Assembly (NCBI RefSeq): GCF_001412655.1
Contig: NZ_CP012996.1
Location: 310,001 to 374,000, forward strand
DNA length: 64,000 bases
Direction: 5' to 3'
Source of the DNA: Pedobacter sp. PACM 27299
GTDB lineage: Bacteria > Bacteroidota > Bacteroidia > Sphingobacteriales > Sphingobacteriaceae
Position numbers and translations under genes: made by a program. A model generated the notes under the pieces. The model saw only the letters and a program-made list of their open reading frames with translations. It did not search any database and was not told the origin of the DNA. Shown here in pieces: positions 54,520 through 63,619 of the stretch; the first letter of the stretch is position 1; the number at the start of each line of letters is the position of its first letter.

Positions 54520-56235
54520 ATGAAAATGACAAAGAAAGCAATAACCTTAAGTTTAGGTTTAGTAGTGATGGGTTCTGCCTCTTTTGCTCAAAGCTTAAAT
54601 GATGCAAAGAAGGCAATAGATGCCGAACAGTACCAGAAAGCGACCACCATGCTGAAAGCATTGGTAAAATCACAAGCGAATAAAGGAGAAAACTACTTTA
54701 ATTTAGGTGATGTTTATCTAAGAATGGATTATGTAGATTCAGCTAGAGCAACTTTTACTCAAGGTGTAACGGCAGATCCTAAAAACCCATTAAACTATAT
54801 TGGTTTGGGTGAAGCAGATTTATATGATAAAAATCCTACTTCAGCAAAAACTAATTTTGATAAAGCTGTAGAGGTATCTTCTAAAAAAGATTATATCCCA
54901 CAGTTATACATCGGTAAAGCTTATATCGCTACCGATAATAAAGACTTTACTGCGGCATTACCTTACCTGCAAAAAGCGGATGAGCTGGATGCAAATGATA
55001 AAGATGCAGAGACTTTCTTAGCATTAGGTGATTACTATGCCGCTCAGAAAAAGAACTCTGAAGCTTTGCAAAACTATATGAGAGCATTGAACATCAATGC
55101 AAACTTATTGAGAGCAACAGTTCAGATTGGTAGAATGTACACAGAATCAAGAGCATTTCCAGAAGCAGAAGACCGCTTAAAAGAAGCGATTGCTGCTGAT
55201 CCTAACTACGGTCCGGCTTATAGAGAACTTGCAGAATTATATATGCAATGGGCAAATCAGGTAGCTGCTGAACAAGCTGCTAAATCTGCTTTGGCATTGA
55301 CTAACTATAAAAAATATTTAGACTTAACGGATAATTCTTATGAGTCTAAATTACGCTATGCACAATTCTTATTCTATGCAAAGGACTACCCAACGTTAGA
55401 GCAGGTAACTACTGAGTTAGCTACAATGAGCCCTAACAATGAGAAAAGCCTTGTGGTATCAAGATTACGTGGTTATTCAGCTTATGAAAACAAGAACTTT
55501 CCTAAGAGTTTAGAATACATGAACGATTTCTTTGCAAAAGTTAAAGATCCTTCACGTATCATCGCCGATGATTACCTATACCTGGGTAGAGCTCAGATGC
55601 AAACTGGTAACGATAGCTTAGCTTTAGGAAATATCGTAAAAGCAGTAGAGAAAGATTCGACAAAAGCAGAGGCTTTAGAAGAAATCGCATTGGCATTGTT
55701 CAAAGCTAAAAAATATGATAAAGCTGGTGATGTATATGCATTAGCACTTAAAGCAAATCCTAATGGTCCAAATAGCTTAACTAATAATTACTATTTAGGT
55801 ACTGCAAAATACTATGATTATGCTTTCAAAGATAGAGACGGTAAACATCCAGATAAGAAAATTTTAGCTGATGCTGATTCTGCATTTGCTAATATCATCA
55901 AGGCTAAAAATGATTTCGTTTTAGCGTATGCTTTTAGAGCACGTATTGCAAAATATAATGATGATGCGAATAACCCTAAATGGTTAGCTGTTCCTTACTA
56001 CGATCAGTTGATTCAATTGGTAACGGTGACTAAGCCTGAGCTTGCAGCGGCACAACCAAAAGAATTGGTAGAAGCTTATGTTTATGCAGGTTCTTACTAT
56101 GCACAAACTGATAAAGAAAAAGCAAAAGAATATTTGACTAAAGCTTTAGCAATTGACCCTGCAAATACAGGTGCACAAGAGCGTTTGAAGCAATTAACTG
56201 CTCCGGCAGCTAAGACTCCAGTTAAGAAAAAGTAA
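54520..56235 (+). CDS. Exported tetratricopeptide-repeat protein
   Basis: This 571-residue protein has a signal peptide ending S-A-S-F-A-Q. At least eight TPR-like repeats span residues 25-560, for example N-Y-F-N-L-G-D-V-Y-L-R-M, A-L-G-D-Y-Y-A-A-Q-K-K and A-G-S-Y-Y-A-Q-T-D-K-E-K-A-K-E-Y-L. TPR arrays act as protein scaffolds, here probably in the periplasm beside the Ton complex. It is the last gene of the operon, before a strong terminator. Confidence 0.9.
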   Translation: MKMTKKAITLSLGLVVMGSASFAQSLNDAKKAIDAEQYQKATTMLKALVKSQANKGENYFNLGDVYLRMDYVDSARATFTQGVTADPKNPLNYIGLGEADLYDKNPTSAKTNFDKAVEVSSKKDYIPQLYIGKAYIATDNKDFTAALPYLQKADELDANDKDAETFLALGDYYAAQKKNSEALQNYMRALNINANLLRATVQIGRMYTESRAFPEAEDRLKEAIAADPNYGPAYRELAELYMQWANQVAAEQAAKSALALTNYKKYLDLTDNSYESKLRYAQFLFYAKDYPTLEQVTTELATMSPNNEKSLVVSRLRGYSAYENKNFPKSLEYMNDFFAKVKDPSRIIADDYLYLGRAQMQTGNDSLALGNIVKAVEKDSTKAEALEEIALALFKAKKYDKAGDVYALALKANPNGPNSLTNNYYLGTAKYYDYAFKDRDGKHPDKKILADADSAFANIIKAKNDFVLAYAFRARIAKYNDDANNPKWLAVPYYDQLIQLVTVTKPELAAAQPKELVEAYVYAGSYYAQTDKEKAKEYLTKALAIDPANTGAQERLKQLTAPAAKTPVKKK

Positions 56236-56251
56236 TAATTTCCAATAAAAG

Positions 56252-56283
56252 AAAAAGGCAGGGTTGTTATCCTGCCTTTTTCT
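56252..56283 (+). terminator. Terminator of the exbB-tonB-TPR operon
   Basis: Stem GGCAGG/CCTGCC (56257-56262 with 56271-56276) is extended by A5/T5 pairs with an 8-nt loop; the T-run follows. It lies 16 bp after the TPR stop. Confidence 0.9.
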
Positions 56284-56309
56284 TTTAATTTTGTCCCAAA
56301 TTTAATGCC

Positions 56310-56681
56310 ATGGAAACCCAAAGTGTACCTGTAGATTTTTTACCTATTGTATTTCAAATTATTGTTGCTTTAGGATTTGTTGTTGTGACTTTGATTGCCA
56401 CACACTTTTTAGGCCCAAAAAGGAAGACAGCTGATAAGTTGGCTACTTTTGAAGCGGGAGTAAAGGTGGTTGGTAATGCACGCCAGCCTTTCTCTATTAA
56501 GTATTTCTTAGTAGCGATCCTGTTTGTTCTTTTTGATATTGAGGTGGTCTTCATGTACCCATGGGCAGTAAACTTCAGAGAGCTTGGAATGACTGGAATG
56601 ATCCAGATGTTCGTCTTCATGGGTACCTTGCTGCTAGGTTTTATCTACATTTTGAAAAAGAAAGCTTTAGACTGGAATTAA
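56310..56681 (+). CDS. nuoA: NADH:quinone oxidoreductase subunit A
   Basis: This 123-residue protein has three helices and shows F-E-A-G-V-K-V-V-G-N-A-R-Q-P-F-S-I-K-Y-F-L, the E-x-G form of the NuoA loop, then I-L-F-V-L-F-D-I-E-V-V-F-M-Y-P-W-A. It is part of the membrane arm of complex I near the quinone site. It is the first gene of the nuo cluster, separated from nuoB by a terminator-like hairpin. Confidence 0.96.
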   Translation: METQSVPVDFLPIVFQIIVALGFVVVTLIATHFLGPKRKTADKLATFEAGVKVVGNARQPFSIKYFLVAILFVLFDIEVVFMYPWAVNFRELGMTGMIQMFVFMGTLLLGFIYILKKKALDWN

Positions 56682-56738
56682 CCTATTTAGATTGTTTCTA
56701 AATGATCAAGGTTTAGGCCAATTCCTTTCAAAATATTG

Positions 56739-56746
56739 TAAATTTG
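56739..56746 (+). promoter_or_regulatory. -7 box (TAAATTTG) between nuoA and nuoB
   Basis: Exact TAnnTTTG match 44 bp before the nuoB ATG and directly next to the terminator-like hairpin. The -33 position is weak. Confidence 0.35.
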
Positions 56747-56747
56747 T

Positions 56748-56778
56748 GGTTCATTCTTTGTAGGAATGAACCTTTTTT
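56748..56778 (+). terminator. Terminator-like hairpin between nuoA and nuoB
   Basis: A perfect 9-bp stem GGTTCATTC/GAATGAACC (56748-56756 with 56764-56772), a 7-nt loop and T6. By form it is an intrinsic terminator lying inside the nuo cluster. Confidence 0.7.
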
Positions 56779-56789
56779 CGTTTTGTATC

Positions 56790-57332
56790 ATGAGTAACAT
56801 CAATATAGTAGACGCGCCTCCAGGCATAGAAGGATCTGGTTTTTTTGCCACCTCTTTAGACAAAGTAATTGGTTTGGCACGTTCCCATTCATTATGGCCC
56901 CTGCCATTCGCAACGTCTTGTTGCGGTATCGAATTTATGGCTACAATGGGTTCTCACTATGACTTCGGTCGTTTTGGATCTGAACGCTTAAGTTTTTCTC
57001 CTCGTCAGGCGGATTTATTAATGGTGATGGGTACCATCGCTAAGAAAATGAGTCCGGTGTTAAAACAAGTATATTTACAGATGGCTGAACCTCGCTGGGT
57101 GATTGCTGTAGGTGCATGTGCTTCCAGTGGCGGTATCTTTGATACGTATTCAGTGCTTCAGGGGATCGATGAGATCATTCCTGTTGATGTGTATGTTCCA
57201 GGCTGCCCTCCAAGACCAGAAGCAATCTTAGACGGCTTTGGGAAGATCCAGGAGCTGGTTAAGAATGAATCTTTGAGAAGAAGAGATTCAGATCAATACA
57301 AAGAAATGTTGGCTTCATACGGAATTCTATAA
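56790..57332 (+). CDS. nuoB: NADH:quinone oxidoreductase subunit B
   Basis: This 180-residue protein binds cluster N2: [20 protein letters not shown] and P-G-C-P-P-R-P-E-A carry the four cysteines. The ATG at 56790 is preferred; the in-frame ATG at 56766 lies inside the terminator-like hairpin. The stop overlaps the nuoC start by one base. Confidence 0.97.
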   Translation: MSNINIVDAPPGIEGSGFFATSLDKVIGLARSHSLWPLPFATSCCGIEFMATMGSHYDFGRFGSERLSFSPRQADLLMVMGTIAKKMSPVLKQVYLQMAEPRWVIAVGACASSGGIFDTYSVLQGIDEIIPVDVYVPGCPPRPEAILDGFGKIQELVKNESLRRRDSDQYKEMLASYGIL

Positions 57333-57832
57333 TGGCAGAGGTGACAAATAAAGAAATCTTGGACGCACTGAATGAAAAGTTTGGTGCTAAAATTATAGGG
57401 GTAAATGAGCCTTATGGTTTACTTACTTTCGAAACCACTAAAGATGTCATCATTGATGTGTTGCGGTTCTTAAAAGAAAGCGACACAAATTTTAACTTCC
57501 TTACGGACATTACAGCAGTTCATTACCCGGAGAAAAAACACGGTATTGCAGTGGTTTACCACTTACACAGTATGGTGAAAAAAGTAAGGGTACGCGTAAA
57601 GGTGTTTATCGATGAGCATCATCCTACTATTCCTACGGCAACCGTTCTTTGGAATGCCGCGAACTGGATGGAAAGAGAAACGTATGACTTTTTCGGTGTG
57701 AAATTCGAAGGTCACCCGGATTTAAGAAGAATATTAAACATGGACGACCTTGGTGTTCATCCGATGTTGAAACAATATCCTTTGGAAGATCCAAACAGAG
57801 TAGATAAAAAAGACGAATACTTTGGTAGATAA
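57332..57832 (+). CDS. nuoC: NADH:quinone oxidoreductase subunit C
   Basis: This 166-residue protein is separate from NuoD (they are fused in E. coli). The signature is Y-D-F-F-G-V-K-F-E-G-H-P-D-L-R-R-I-L. It is part of the hydrophilic arm, translationally coupled to nuoB by the TAATG overlap. Confidence 0.95.
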   Translation: MAEVTNKEILDALNEKFGAKIIGVNEPYGLLTFETTKDVIIDVLRFLKESDTNFNFLTDITAVHYPEKKHGIAVVYHLHSMVKKVRVRVKVFIDEHHPTIPTATVLWNAANWMERETYDFFGVKFEGHPDLRRILNMDDLGVHPMLKQYPLEDPNRVDKKDEYFGR

Positions 57833-57836
57833 GCAC

Positions 57837-59051
57837 ATGAATCACAATCAACCGGTATATACAGATAATGATCCTCAGAATGAGCTGGTCACCCTGAATT
57901 TAGGACCTACTCACCCTGCAACACATGGTGTTTTTCAAAATGTTATTCAGTTAGACGGAGAGCGTATTGTAAGTGGTGTTTCTACCATTGGCTATATCCA
58001 CCGTGCTTTTGAAAAAATCGCAGAACACCGCCCATTCTATCAAATCACTCCGCTGACAGATAGATTGAACTACTGCTCATCGCCGATCAATAATATGGGA
58101 TGGCACATGACTGTAGAGAAATTGCTGAACATTCAGATGCCTAAAAGGGTAGATTACTTAAGGGTAATCGTAATGGAGTTGTCCAGGATCGCAGATCATA
58201 TTATATGTAACACCATTATTGCTCAGGATACTGGTGCAACCACTACTTTCCTTTATCTGTTCCAGTTCAGAGAGCACATCTATGAAATCTTCGAGGAGAT
58301 TTGTGGTGCGCGTCTGACGACTAACATTGGTAGAATTGGTGGTTTTGAAAGAGATTTCAATGAAATCGCCTTTGCGAAAATCAATAAATTTTTAAAAACA
58401 TTCCCAGTAGCGTTAAGAGAATTCGAAAGTTTGCTTGACCGTAACCGGATCTTTATCGACCGTACTTCAGGTGTGGCTGCAGTAACTGCGGAAATGGCTT
58501 TGGATTATGGCTGGACTGGCCCATTACTGCGTTCTGCAGGTGTAGATTATGATGTTCGTATCAGCGAACCCTATTCTTCTTACCAGGATTTCGATTTTCA
58601 GGTTCCTGTAGGTACCAGCGGTGATATTTATGACCGTTACCTGGTGCGTAATGCAGAAATGTGGGAAAGTGTGAGCATTATTGAACAAGCTTTGGAGAAA
58701 TTGAAGCATGAGCCTGCTGGAATCTTCCATGCAGATGTTCCTGAATTCTATTTGCCAGCTAAAGAAGAGGTCTACAACAATATGGAGGCTTTAATCTATC
58801 ACTTCAAAATTGTGATGGGAGAGATTGATGCACCAAAAGCAGAAGTTTACCATGCAGTAGAAGGTGGTAACGGAGAATTAGGTTTCTATTTGATCAACGA
58901 TGGTGGTAGAACACCTTACCGTTTGCACTTTAGAAGACCAAGCTTTATAAATTATCAAATGTTTGCGCCCATGAGTGTTGGTATGCTGTTATCAGATGCC
59001 ATCATCAACATGAGTAGTATGAATATTATTGCAGGAGAATTAGATGCTTAA
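57837..59051 (+). CDS. nuoD: NADH:quinone oxidoreductase subunit D
   Basis: This 404-residue protein forms the quinone pocket: L-G-P-T-H-P-A-T-H-G-V holds the conserved His, followed by G-Y-I-H-R-A-F-E-K and the late G-G-R-T-P-Y-R-L-H-F-R-R. The frame runs up to a TTG at 57822 inside nuoC, but the ATG 4 bp after the nuoC stop is preferred. It overlaps nuoE by 8 bp. Confidence 0.96.
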   Translation: MNHNQPVYTDNDPQNELVTLNLGPTHPATHGVFQNVIQLDGERIVSGVSTIGYIHRAFEKIAEHRPFYQITPLTDRLNYCSSPINNMGWHMTVEKLLNIQMPKRVDYLRVIVMELSRIADHIICNTIIAQDTGATTTFLYLFQFREHIYEIFEEICGARLTTNIGRIGGFERDFNEIAFAKINKFLKTFPVALREFESLLDRNRIFIDRTSGVAAVTAEMALDYGWTGPLLRSAGVDYDVRISEPYSSYQDFDFQVPVGTSGDIYDRYLVRNAEMWESVSIIEQALEKLKHEPAGIFHADVPEFYLPAKEEVYNNMEALIYHFKIVMGEIDAPKAEVYHAVEGGNGELGFYLINDGGRTPYRLHFRRPSFINYQMFAPMSVGMLLSDAIINMSSMNIIAGELDA

Positions 59052-59556
59052 AGTAGAAGAACAACAACCTGTACAGTTCTCCTCAGCTTTAGTTGAAAAG
59101 TTTGAAGAGATCGTTAAAAGGTATCCGGAAGGAAAGCAAAAATCCGCGTTATTGCCAATTTTGCATGAAGTACAGGCAGAACTGGGCTGGTTAAGTCCAA
59201 ATGCTATGGATAAAGTTGCGGAATATCTGCGCATAGCGCCAATTGAAGTATATGAAGTAGCTTCGTTCTACAGTATGTACTTCTTAAAGCCACAAGGAAA
59301 ATACGTGCTGGAAGTTTGCAGAACGGGACCTTGCTGCTTGGTAGGCGCGGAGAAACTAATGGGCCATATTGAAAAAAGCCTTGGCGTTAAAGAAAACGAG
59401 GTTACTCCCGACGGCTTATTTAGCTGGAGAGGCGTAGAGTGTTTAGCTGCCTGCGGCTACGGACCAGTATTACAAATTGGCCCTGAATACACTTTCTATG
59501 AGAACCTTAACGAACAAAAGGTAGACGATTTGATACAAGACTTACGCAAGAAATAA
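59044..59556 (+). CDS. nuoE: NADH:quinone oxidoreductase subunit E
   Basis: This 170-residue protein carries the [2Fe-2S] cluster N1a: C-R-T-G-P-C and C-L-A-A-C-G-Y-G-P supply the four cysteines in a thioredoxin-like fold. It passes electrons beside NuoF. Its ATG lies in the end of nuoD, and its stop overlaps the nuoF start by one base. Confidence 0.96.
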   Translation: MLKVEEQQPVQFSSALVEKFEEIVKRYPEGKQKSALLPILHEVQAELGWLSPNAMDKVAEYLRIAPIEVYEVASFYSMYFLKPQGKYVLEVCRTGPCCLVGAEKLMGHIEKSLGVKENEVTPDGLFSWRGVECLAACGYGPVLQIGPEYTFYENLNEQKVDDLIQDLRKK

Positions 59557-60920
59557 TGAGTCGTAAACTATTATTAGAACATATAAACGTACCAGGCATT
59601 CATACATTGGATGTTTATCGCCAGAAAGGCGGGTACCGTTCCGTGGAAAAGGCCCTGAAAACTCTGACTCCTGATGAAGTAGTGGAAGAGGTAAAGAAGT
59701 CTGGATTACGCGGTCGCGGGGGTGCAGGATTTCCTACGGGAATGAAATGGAGCTTTTTAGCTAAACCTGATGGGGTAGCACGTTACCTGGTTTGTAATGC
59801 CGATGAATCGGAGCCAGGAACATTTAAAGACCGTTATCTGATGACTCACATTCCTCATGCACTGATTGAAGGTATGATTGTATCCAGCTTTGCCTTGGGT
59901 GCAAAAACATCGTTCATTTATGTACGTGGTGAAATGATGCCTCAAATTCGTATTCTGGAAAGAGCAATTGCGGAAGCTAAGAATGCTGGATTTTTAGGTA
60001 AAAATATTTTAGGTTCAGGTTACGACCTTGAATTATACGTTCAGCCGGGTGGTGGTGCTTATATCTGCGGAGAAGAAACCGCATTATTGGAATCATTGGA
60101 AGGAAAACGTGGTAATCCAAGGATTAAACCTCCATTCCCTGCAATTGCAGGATTGTACGGCTGTCCGACGGTTGTGAACAATGTGGAATCTATTGCTGCT
60201 GTAGTACCGATCATTAATGATGGTGGGGACGAGTATGCTAAAGTAGGTATTGGACGCAGTACAGGTACAAAACTGATTTCGGCCTCTGGAAATCTGGTAA
60301 GGCCAGGTGTTTATGAGATTGAATTGGGACTTCCTGTAGAAGAATTTATCTATTCTGATGAATGGTGTGGTGGTATCGCCAATGGCAAAAGGTTAAAGGC
60401 AACTGTCGCCGGTGGATCTTCTGTTCCGGTACTTCCTGCTAACCTTTCCTTAAAACTTGCGAACGGGGAACCTCGTTTAATGAGTTATGAATCATTATCT
60501 GAAGGTGGCTTTGCTACGGGTACGATGATGGGTTCTGGTGGTTTCATCGCTTTTGATGAAGACCAGTGTATGGTTAGGAACACCTGGAATTTCTCCCGTT
60601 TTTATCACCATGAGAGTTGCGGACAATGTTCGCCTTGTCGTGAGGGTACTGGATGGATGGAAAAAGTGCTTCACCGCATTGAATATGGCCATGGTAAAAT
60701 GAGCGATATTGATTTATTGGTGGATGTAGCTAAGAAAATTGAAGGGAATACAATTTGCCCATTAGGTGATGCGGCAGCATGGCCGGTAGCAAGTGCCATC
60801 AGACATTTCAGAGATGAATTTGAATGGCATGTGAAAAACCCTCAGTTATCCCTGGATACGAATTACGGATTGGCAAATTATGCTGAACCAATAGCTAAAG
60901 CAGTTAGTACAGAAAATTAA
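59556..60920 (+). CDS. nuoF: NADH:quinone oxidoreductase subunit F
   Basis: This 454-residue protein takes up NADH: G-L-R-G-R-G-G-A-G-F-P-T-G-M-K-W (NADH and FMN loops), G-A-Y-I-C-G-E-E-T-A, then E-S-C-G-Q-C-S-P-C-R-E-G-T and N-T-I-C-P-L-G-D for the [4Fe-4S] cluster N3. Normal length. Confidence 0.97.
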   Translation: MSRKLLLEHINVPGIHTLDVYRQKGGYRSVEKALKTLTPDEVVEEVKKSGLRGRGGAGFPTGMKWSFLAKPDGVARYLVCNADESEPGTFKDRYLMTHIPHALIEGMIVSSFALGAKTSFIYVRGEMMPQIRILERAIAEAKNAGFLGKNILGSGYDLELYVQPGGGAYICGEETALLESLEGKRGNPRIKPPFPAIAGLYGCPTVVNNVESIAAVVPIINDGGDEYAKVGIGRSTGTKLISASGNLVRPGVYEIELGLPVEEFIYSDEWCGGIANGKRLKATVAGGSSVPVLPANLSLKLANGEPRLMSYESLSEGGFATGTMMGSGGFIAFDEDQCMVRNTWNFSRFYHHESCGQCSPCREGTGWMEKVLHRIEYGHGKMSDIDLLVDVAKKIEGNTICPLGDAAAWPVASAIRHFRDEFEWHVKNPQLSLDTNYGLANYAEPIAKAVSTEN

Positions 60921-60989
60921 CGATCAAACCAATGCCTGGAAAGGGTAATACCTGGAAAAGCAGCGCGATGATAAAGAATATCTTTAACA

Positions 60990-61994
60990 ATGAGTGATAA
61001 AGTTAAGGTAACCATAGACGGAATAACCGTAGAAGTAGCACCAGGGACGACCATCCTAAATGCTGCGCGCCAAATCGGTGGGGATATTGTTCCTCCGGCG
61101 ATGTGTTATTATTCCAAATTAGAAGGTAGCGGTGGAAAATGTAGAACCTGCATCGTAAAGGTGAGCAAGGGTTCTGAAAAAGATCCGCGTCCAATGCCGA
61201 AATTAGTGGCTTCATGCCGTACCACTGTAATGGATGGAATGGAAGTGATGAACATTACTTCCCCGGAAGTGATCGAAGCAAGGAGTGGTGTAGTGGAGAT
61301 GTTGTTGATCAACCATCCATTAGATTGCCCGGTTTGCGATCAGGCTGGTGAATGTGACCTTCAGAACTTAGGTTATGAGCATGGTTTGCAAAAAACTAGA
61401 TATGAGTTTGAAAGAAGAACTTTCGAACGCATTGATATCGGTGATAAAATTCAGTTACACATGAACAGGTGTATTTTGTGTTACCGTTGCGTATTTACAG
61501 CGGACCAGATTACCAATAAACGTGTTCATGGTATCTTAAACCGTGGAGATCATTCAGAAATTTCTACTTATATCCAAACGGCTGTCGACAATGATTTCTC
61601 CGGAAACGTGATCGATGTGTGTCCGGTGGGTGCATTAACAGACAAAACTTTCCGATTCAAAAACAGAGTTTGGTTTACAAAACCAATCGATGCACATAGA
61701 GATTGCCCTACCTGCAGCGGTAAAGTAACCCTATGGTATAAAGGAGAAGATGTTTTGCGCGTAACGGCAAGAAAAGATGTTTATGGTGAGGTGGAAGAGT
61801 TTATCTGTAACACTTGTCGCTTTGACAAGAAAAAGACTGCAGATTGGACAATTGAGCATCCTACACACATCCCAGATACCTCTGTAATTGCCTCAAATCA
61901 CTACGAGACTTTAATACCTTTACCGGTAATTCAGGAAGATGAGCGATTGAAAGAAGCAAATAGGATTGAACTAGAAAAAACCACTAAATTCTAA
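60990..61994 (+). CDS. nuoG: NADH:quinone oxidoreductase subunit G, short Bacteroidetes form
   Basis: The 334-residue protein keeps only the iron-sulfur part. It has an N-terminal [2Fe-2S] domain (M-C-Y-Y-S-K then G-K-C-R-T-C), the His/Cys-ligated centre (H-P-L-D-C-P-V-C-D-Q-A-G-E-C-D-L-Q-N) and one more [4Fe-4S] site (C-I-L-C-Y-R-C-V, V-C-P-V-G-A). A small zinc-ribbon-like segment follows (C-P-T-C ... C-N-T-C). The large molybdopterin-type domain of the roughly 900-residue E. coli protein is absent. This short form is known in Bacteroidetes and is not a truncation, since the frame ends cleanly 1 bp into nuoH. Confidence 0.95.
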   Translation: MSDKVKVTIDGITVEVAPGTTILNAARQIGGDIVPPAMCYYSKLEGSGGKCRTCIVKVSKGSEKDPRPMPKLVASCRTTVMDGMEVMNITSPEVIEARSGVVEMLLINHPLDCPVCDQAGECDLQNLGYEHGLQKTRYEFERRTFERIDIGDKIQLHMNRCILCYRCVFTADQITNKRVHGILNRGDHSEISTYIQTAVDNDFSGNVIDVCPVGALTDKTFRFKNRVWFTKPIDAHRDCPTCSGKVTLWYKGEDVLRVTARKDVYGEVEEFICNTCRFDKKKTADWTIEHPTHIPDTSVIASNHYETLIPLPVIQEDERLKEANRIELEKTTKF

Positions 61995-63031
61995 TGGATA
62001 TAGCTTTTGTAATAGAAAAATTTGTACTGGTAGCGATTATATTCGGTATAAGTTTAGTGATAGCCATGTATTCCACTTATGCAGAAAGGAAAGTGGCTGC
62101 ATTTCTACAGGATAGGTTAGGACCAGACAGAGCAGGTCCATTTGGAATTCTTCAGCCACTGGCTGATGGGGTTAAAATGTTCATGAAAGAGGAAATCATT
62201 CCTACAAACGCCAGTAAATGGTTGTTTATGGTAGGACCTGGTTTATCAATGTTAACCGCTTGTATCGGAACTGCAGTGATTCCTTGGGGAAGCGCAATGA
62301 CGATCGGTGATCGCGTGATTCCTCTGCAGGTAACAGACATTAACGTTGGTGTGCTTTATATTTTCGGGGTAGTTTCTCTGGGTGTATATGGCGTTATGAT
62401 TGGTGGTTGGGCATCCAACAACAAATACTCTTTATTAAGTGCGATTCGTGCAGCATCACAAAATATCAGTTATGAGATTGCAATGGGTTTATCCATTATC
62501 GGCTTATTATTGGTGACCAACTCTATGAGTTTGGGCGAAATTGTTGCCAATCAACACGGATGGCGCTGGAACGTATTGTACCAGCCTTTAGGTTTCCTAT
62601 TGTTCATGATCTGCTCTTTTGCAGAGACGAACAGGGCACCTTTCGATTTACCGGAATGTGAGACCGAGCTGATCGGTGGTTACCACACAGAATATTCGTC
62701 CATGAAATTAGGTTTCTACCTGTTCGCAGAATACATCAATATGTTTGTTTCTGCAGCGGTAATGGCTAGTTTATACTTTGGTGGTTACAACTACCCAGGA
62801 ATGGATTGGGTACTGGTACAAGCAGGACCAGTGATTGCTCCTCTAATCGGAGTGGGTGTTTTCTTCCTTAAAATCTTTGCTTTCATCTTCTTCTTCATGT
62901 GGGTACGCTGGACGATTCCTCGCTTCCGTTATGATCAGCTGATGCACTTAGGTTGGAAGGTCTTGATTCCTTTGGCCATTGCGAATATCATCATCACAAG
63001 TATTGTGATTGCTATAATTGAAAAGTTTTAA
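61994..63031 (+). CDS. nuoH: NADH:quinone oxidoreductase subunit H
   Basis: This 345-residue membrane protein with about eight helices has the conserved quinone-entry loops Y-S-T-Y-A-E-R-K-V-A-A-F-L-Q-D-R-L-G-P and E-T-N-R-A-P-F-D-L-P-E-C-E-T-E-L-I-G-G-Y. It links the quinone site to the proton-pumping arm. Confidence 0.97.
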   Translation: MDIAFVIEKFVLVAIIFGISLVIAMYSTYAERKVAAFLQDRLGPDRAGPFGILQPLADGVKMFMKEEIIPTNASKWLFMVGPGLSMLTACIGTAVIPWGSAMTIGDRVIPLQVTDINVGVLYIFGVVSLGVYGVMIGGWASNNKYSLLSAIRAASQNISYEIAMGLSIIGLLLVTNSMSLGEIVANQHGWRWNVLYQPLGFLLFMICSFAETNRAPFDLPECETELIGGYHTEYSSMKLGFYLFAEYINMFVSAAVMASLYFGGYNYPGMDWVLVQAGPVIAPLIGVGVFFLKIFAFIFFFMWVRWTIPRFRYDQLMHLGWKVLIPLAIANIIITSIVIAIIEKF

Positions 63032-63051
63032 CTGTCCGCATTTAGCGGTAT

Positions 63052-63060
63052 AAAAGGAGG
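63052..63060 (+). promoter_or_regulatory. Full Shine-Dalgarno (AAAAGGAGG) before nuoI
   Basis: AAAAGGAGG ends 4 bp before the ATG at 63065 and follows a CCGC/GCGG hairpin (63036-63048). Almost no other gene here has an SD, as is usual in Bacteroidetes. Confidence 0.7.
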
Positions 63061-63064
63061 TTTA

Positions 63065-63565
63065 ATGGAACCATTAACCAGTAAAAAGAAAGTATTAGAG
63101 AAAAAGCCCCTTACGTTTGCAGAACGCATGTATTTGCCTGCAATCACTAAAGGCTTAGCTATTACCATCAGTCACTTTTTTAAGAAACAAGCGACGATCA
63201 GATACCCGGAAGAGCAAAGAGAGTTTTCTACGAACTTCAGGGGAATGCACTCTTTGAAAAGAGATGAAGAAGGTAAAGAACGCTGCACGGCCTGTGGCCT
63301 TTGTGCATTATCTTGCCCTGCTGAAGCGATCACTATGATTGCCTCAGAACGTAAACCGGAAGAGAAAGACCTTTACCGTGAGGAAAAATACGCCTCAGTA
63401 TATGAGATCAACATGTTACGTTGTATCTTCTGCGGATTGTGCGAAGAAGCCTGTCCAAAAGAAGCCATCTATTTAGACGGTCCGATTGTCCCTTCAGATT
63501 ACCTGCGTAAAGATTTTATTTACGGCAAGGATAAATTGGTAGAGGCACCATTAGAGAAGAAATAA
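63065..63565 (+). CDS. nuoI: NADH:quinone oxidoreductase subunit I
   Basis: This 166-residue protein has two [4Fe-4S] ferredoxin motifs (C-T-A-C-G-L-C-A-L-S-C-P and C-I-F-C-G-L-C-E-E-A-C-P) for clusters N6a and N6b. Its reading frame starts after an unusually strong Shine-Dalgarno. Confidence 0.97.
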   Translation: MEPLTSKKKVLEKKPLTFAERMYLPAITKGLAITISHFFKKQATIRYPEEQREFSTNFRGMHSLKRDEEGKERCTACGLCALSCPAEAITMIASERKPEEKDLYREEKYASVYEINMLRCIFCGLCEEACPKEAIYLDGPIVPSDYLRKDFIYGKDKLVEAPLEKK

Positions 63566-63619
63566 TAAGCATAGGTAACCTTTGGGTTATTAATATAAAC
63601 AGTTTAAATTATATAATAA

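Noticed and set aside
60990..61994. NuoG as a truncated pseudogene
   Set aside because: All iron-sulfur ligands of the N-terminal part are present, the frame ends with a one-base overlap into nuoH, and short NuoG is normal in Bacteroidetes.
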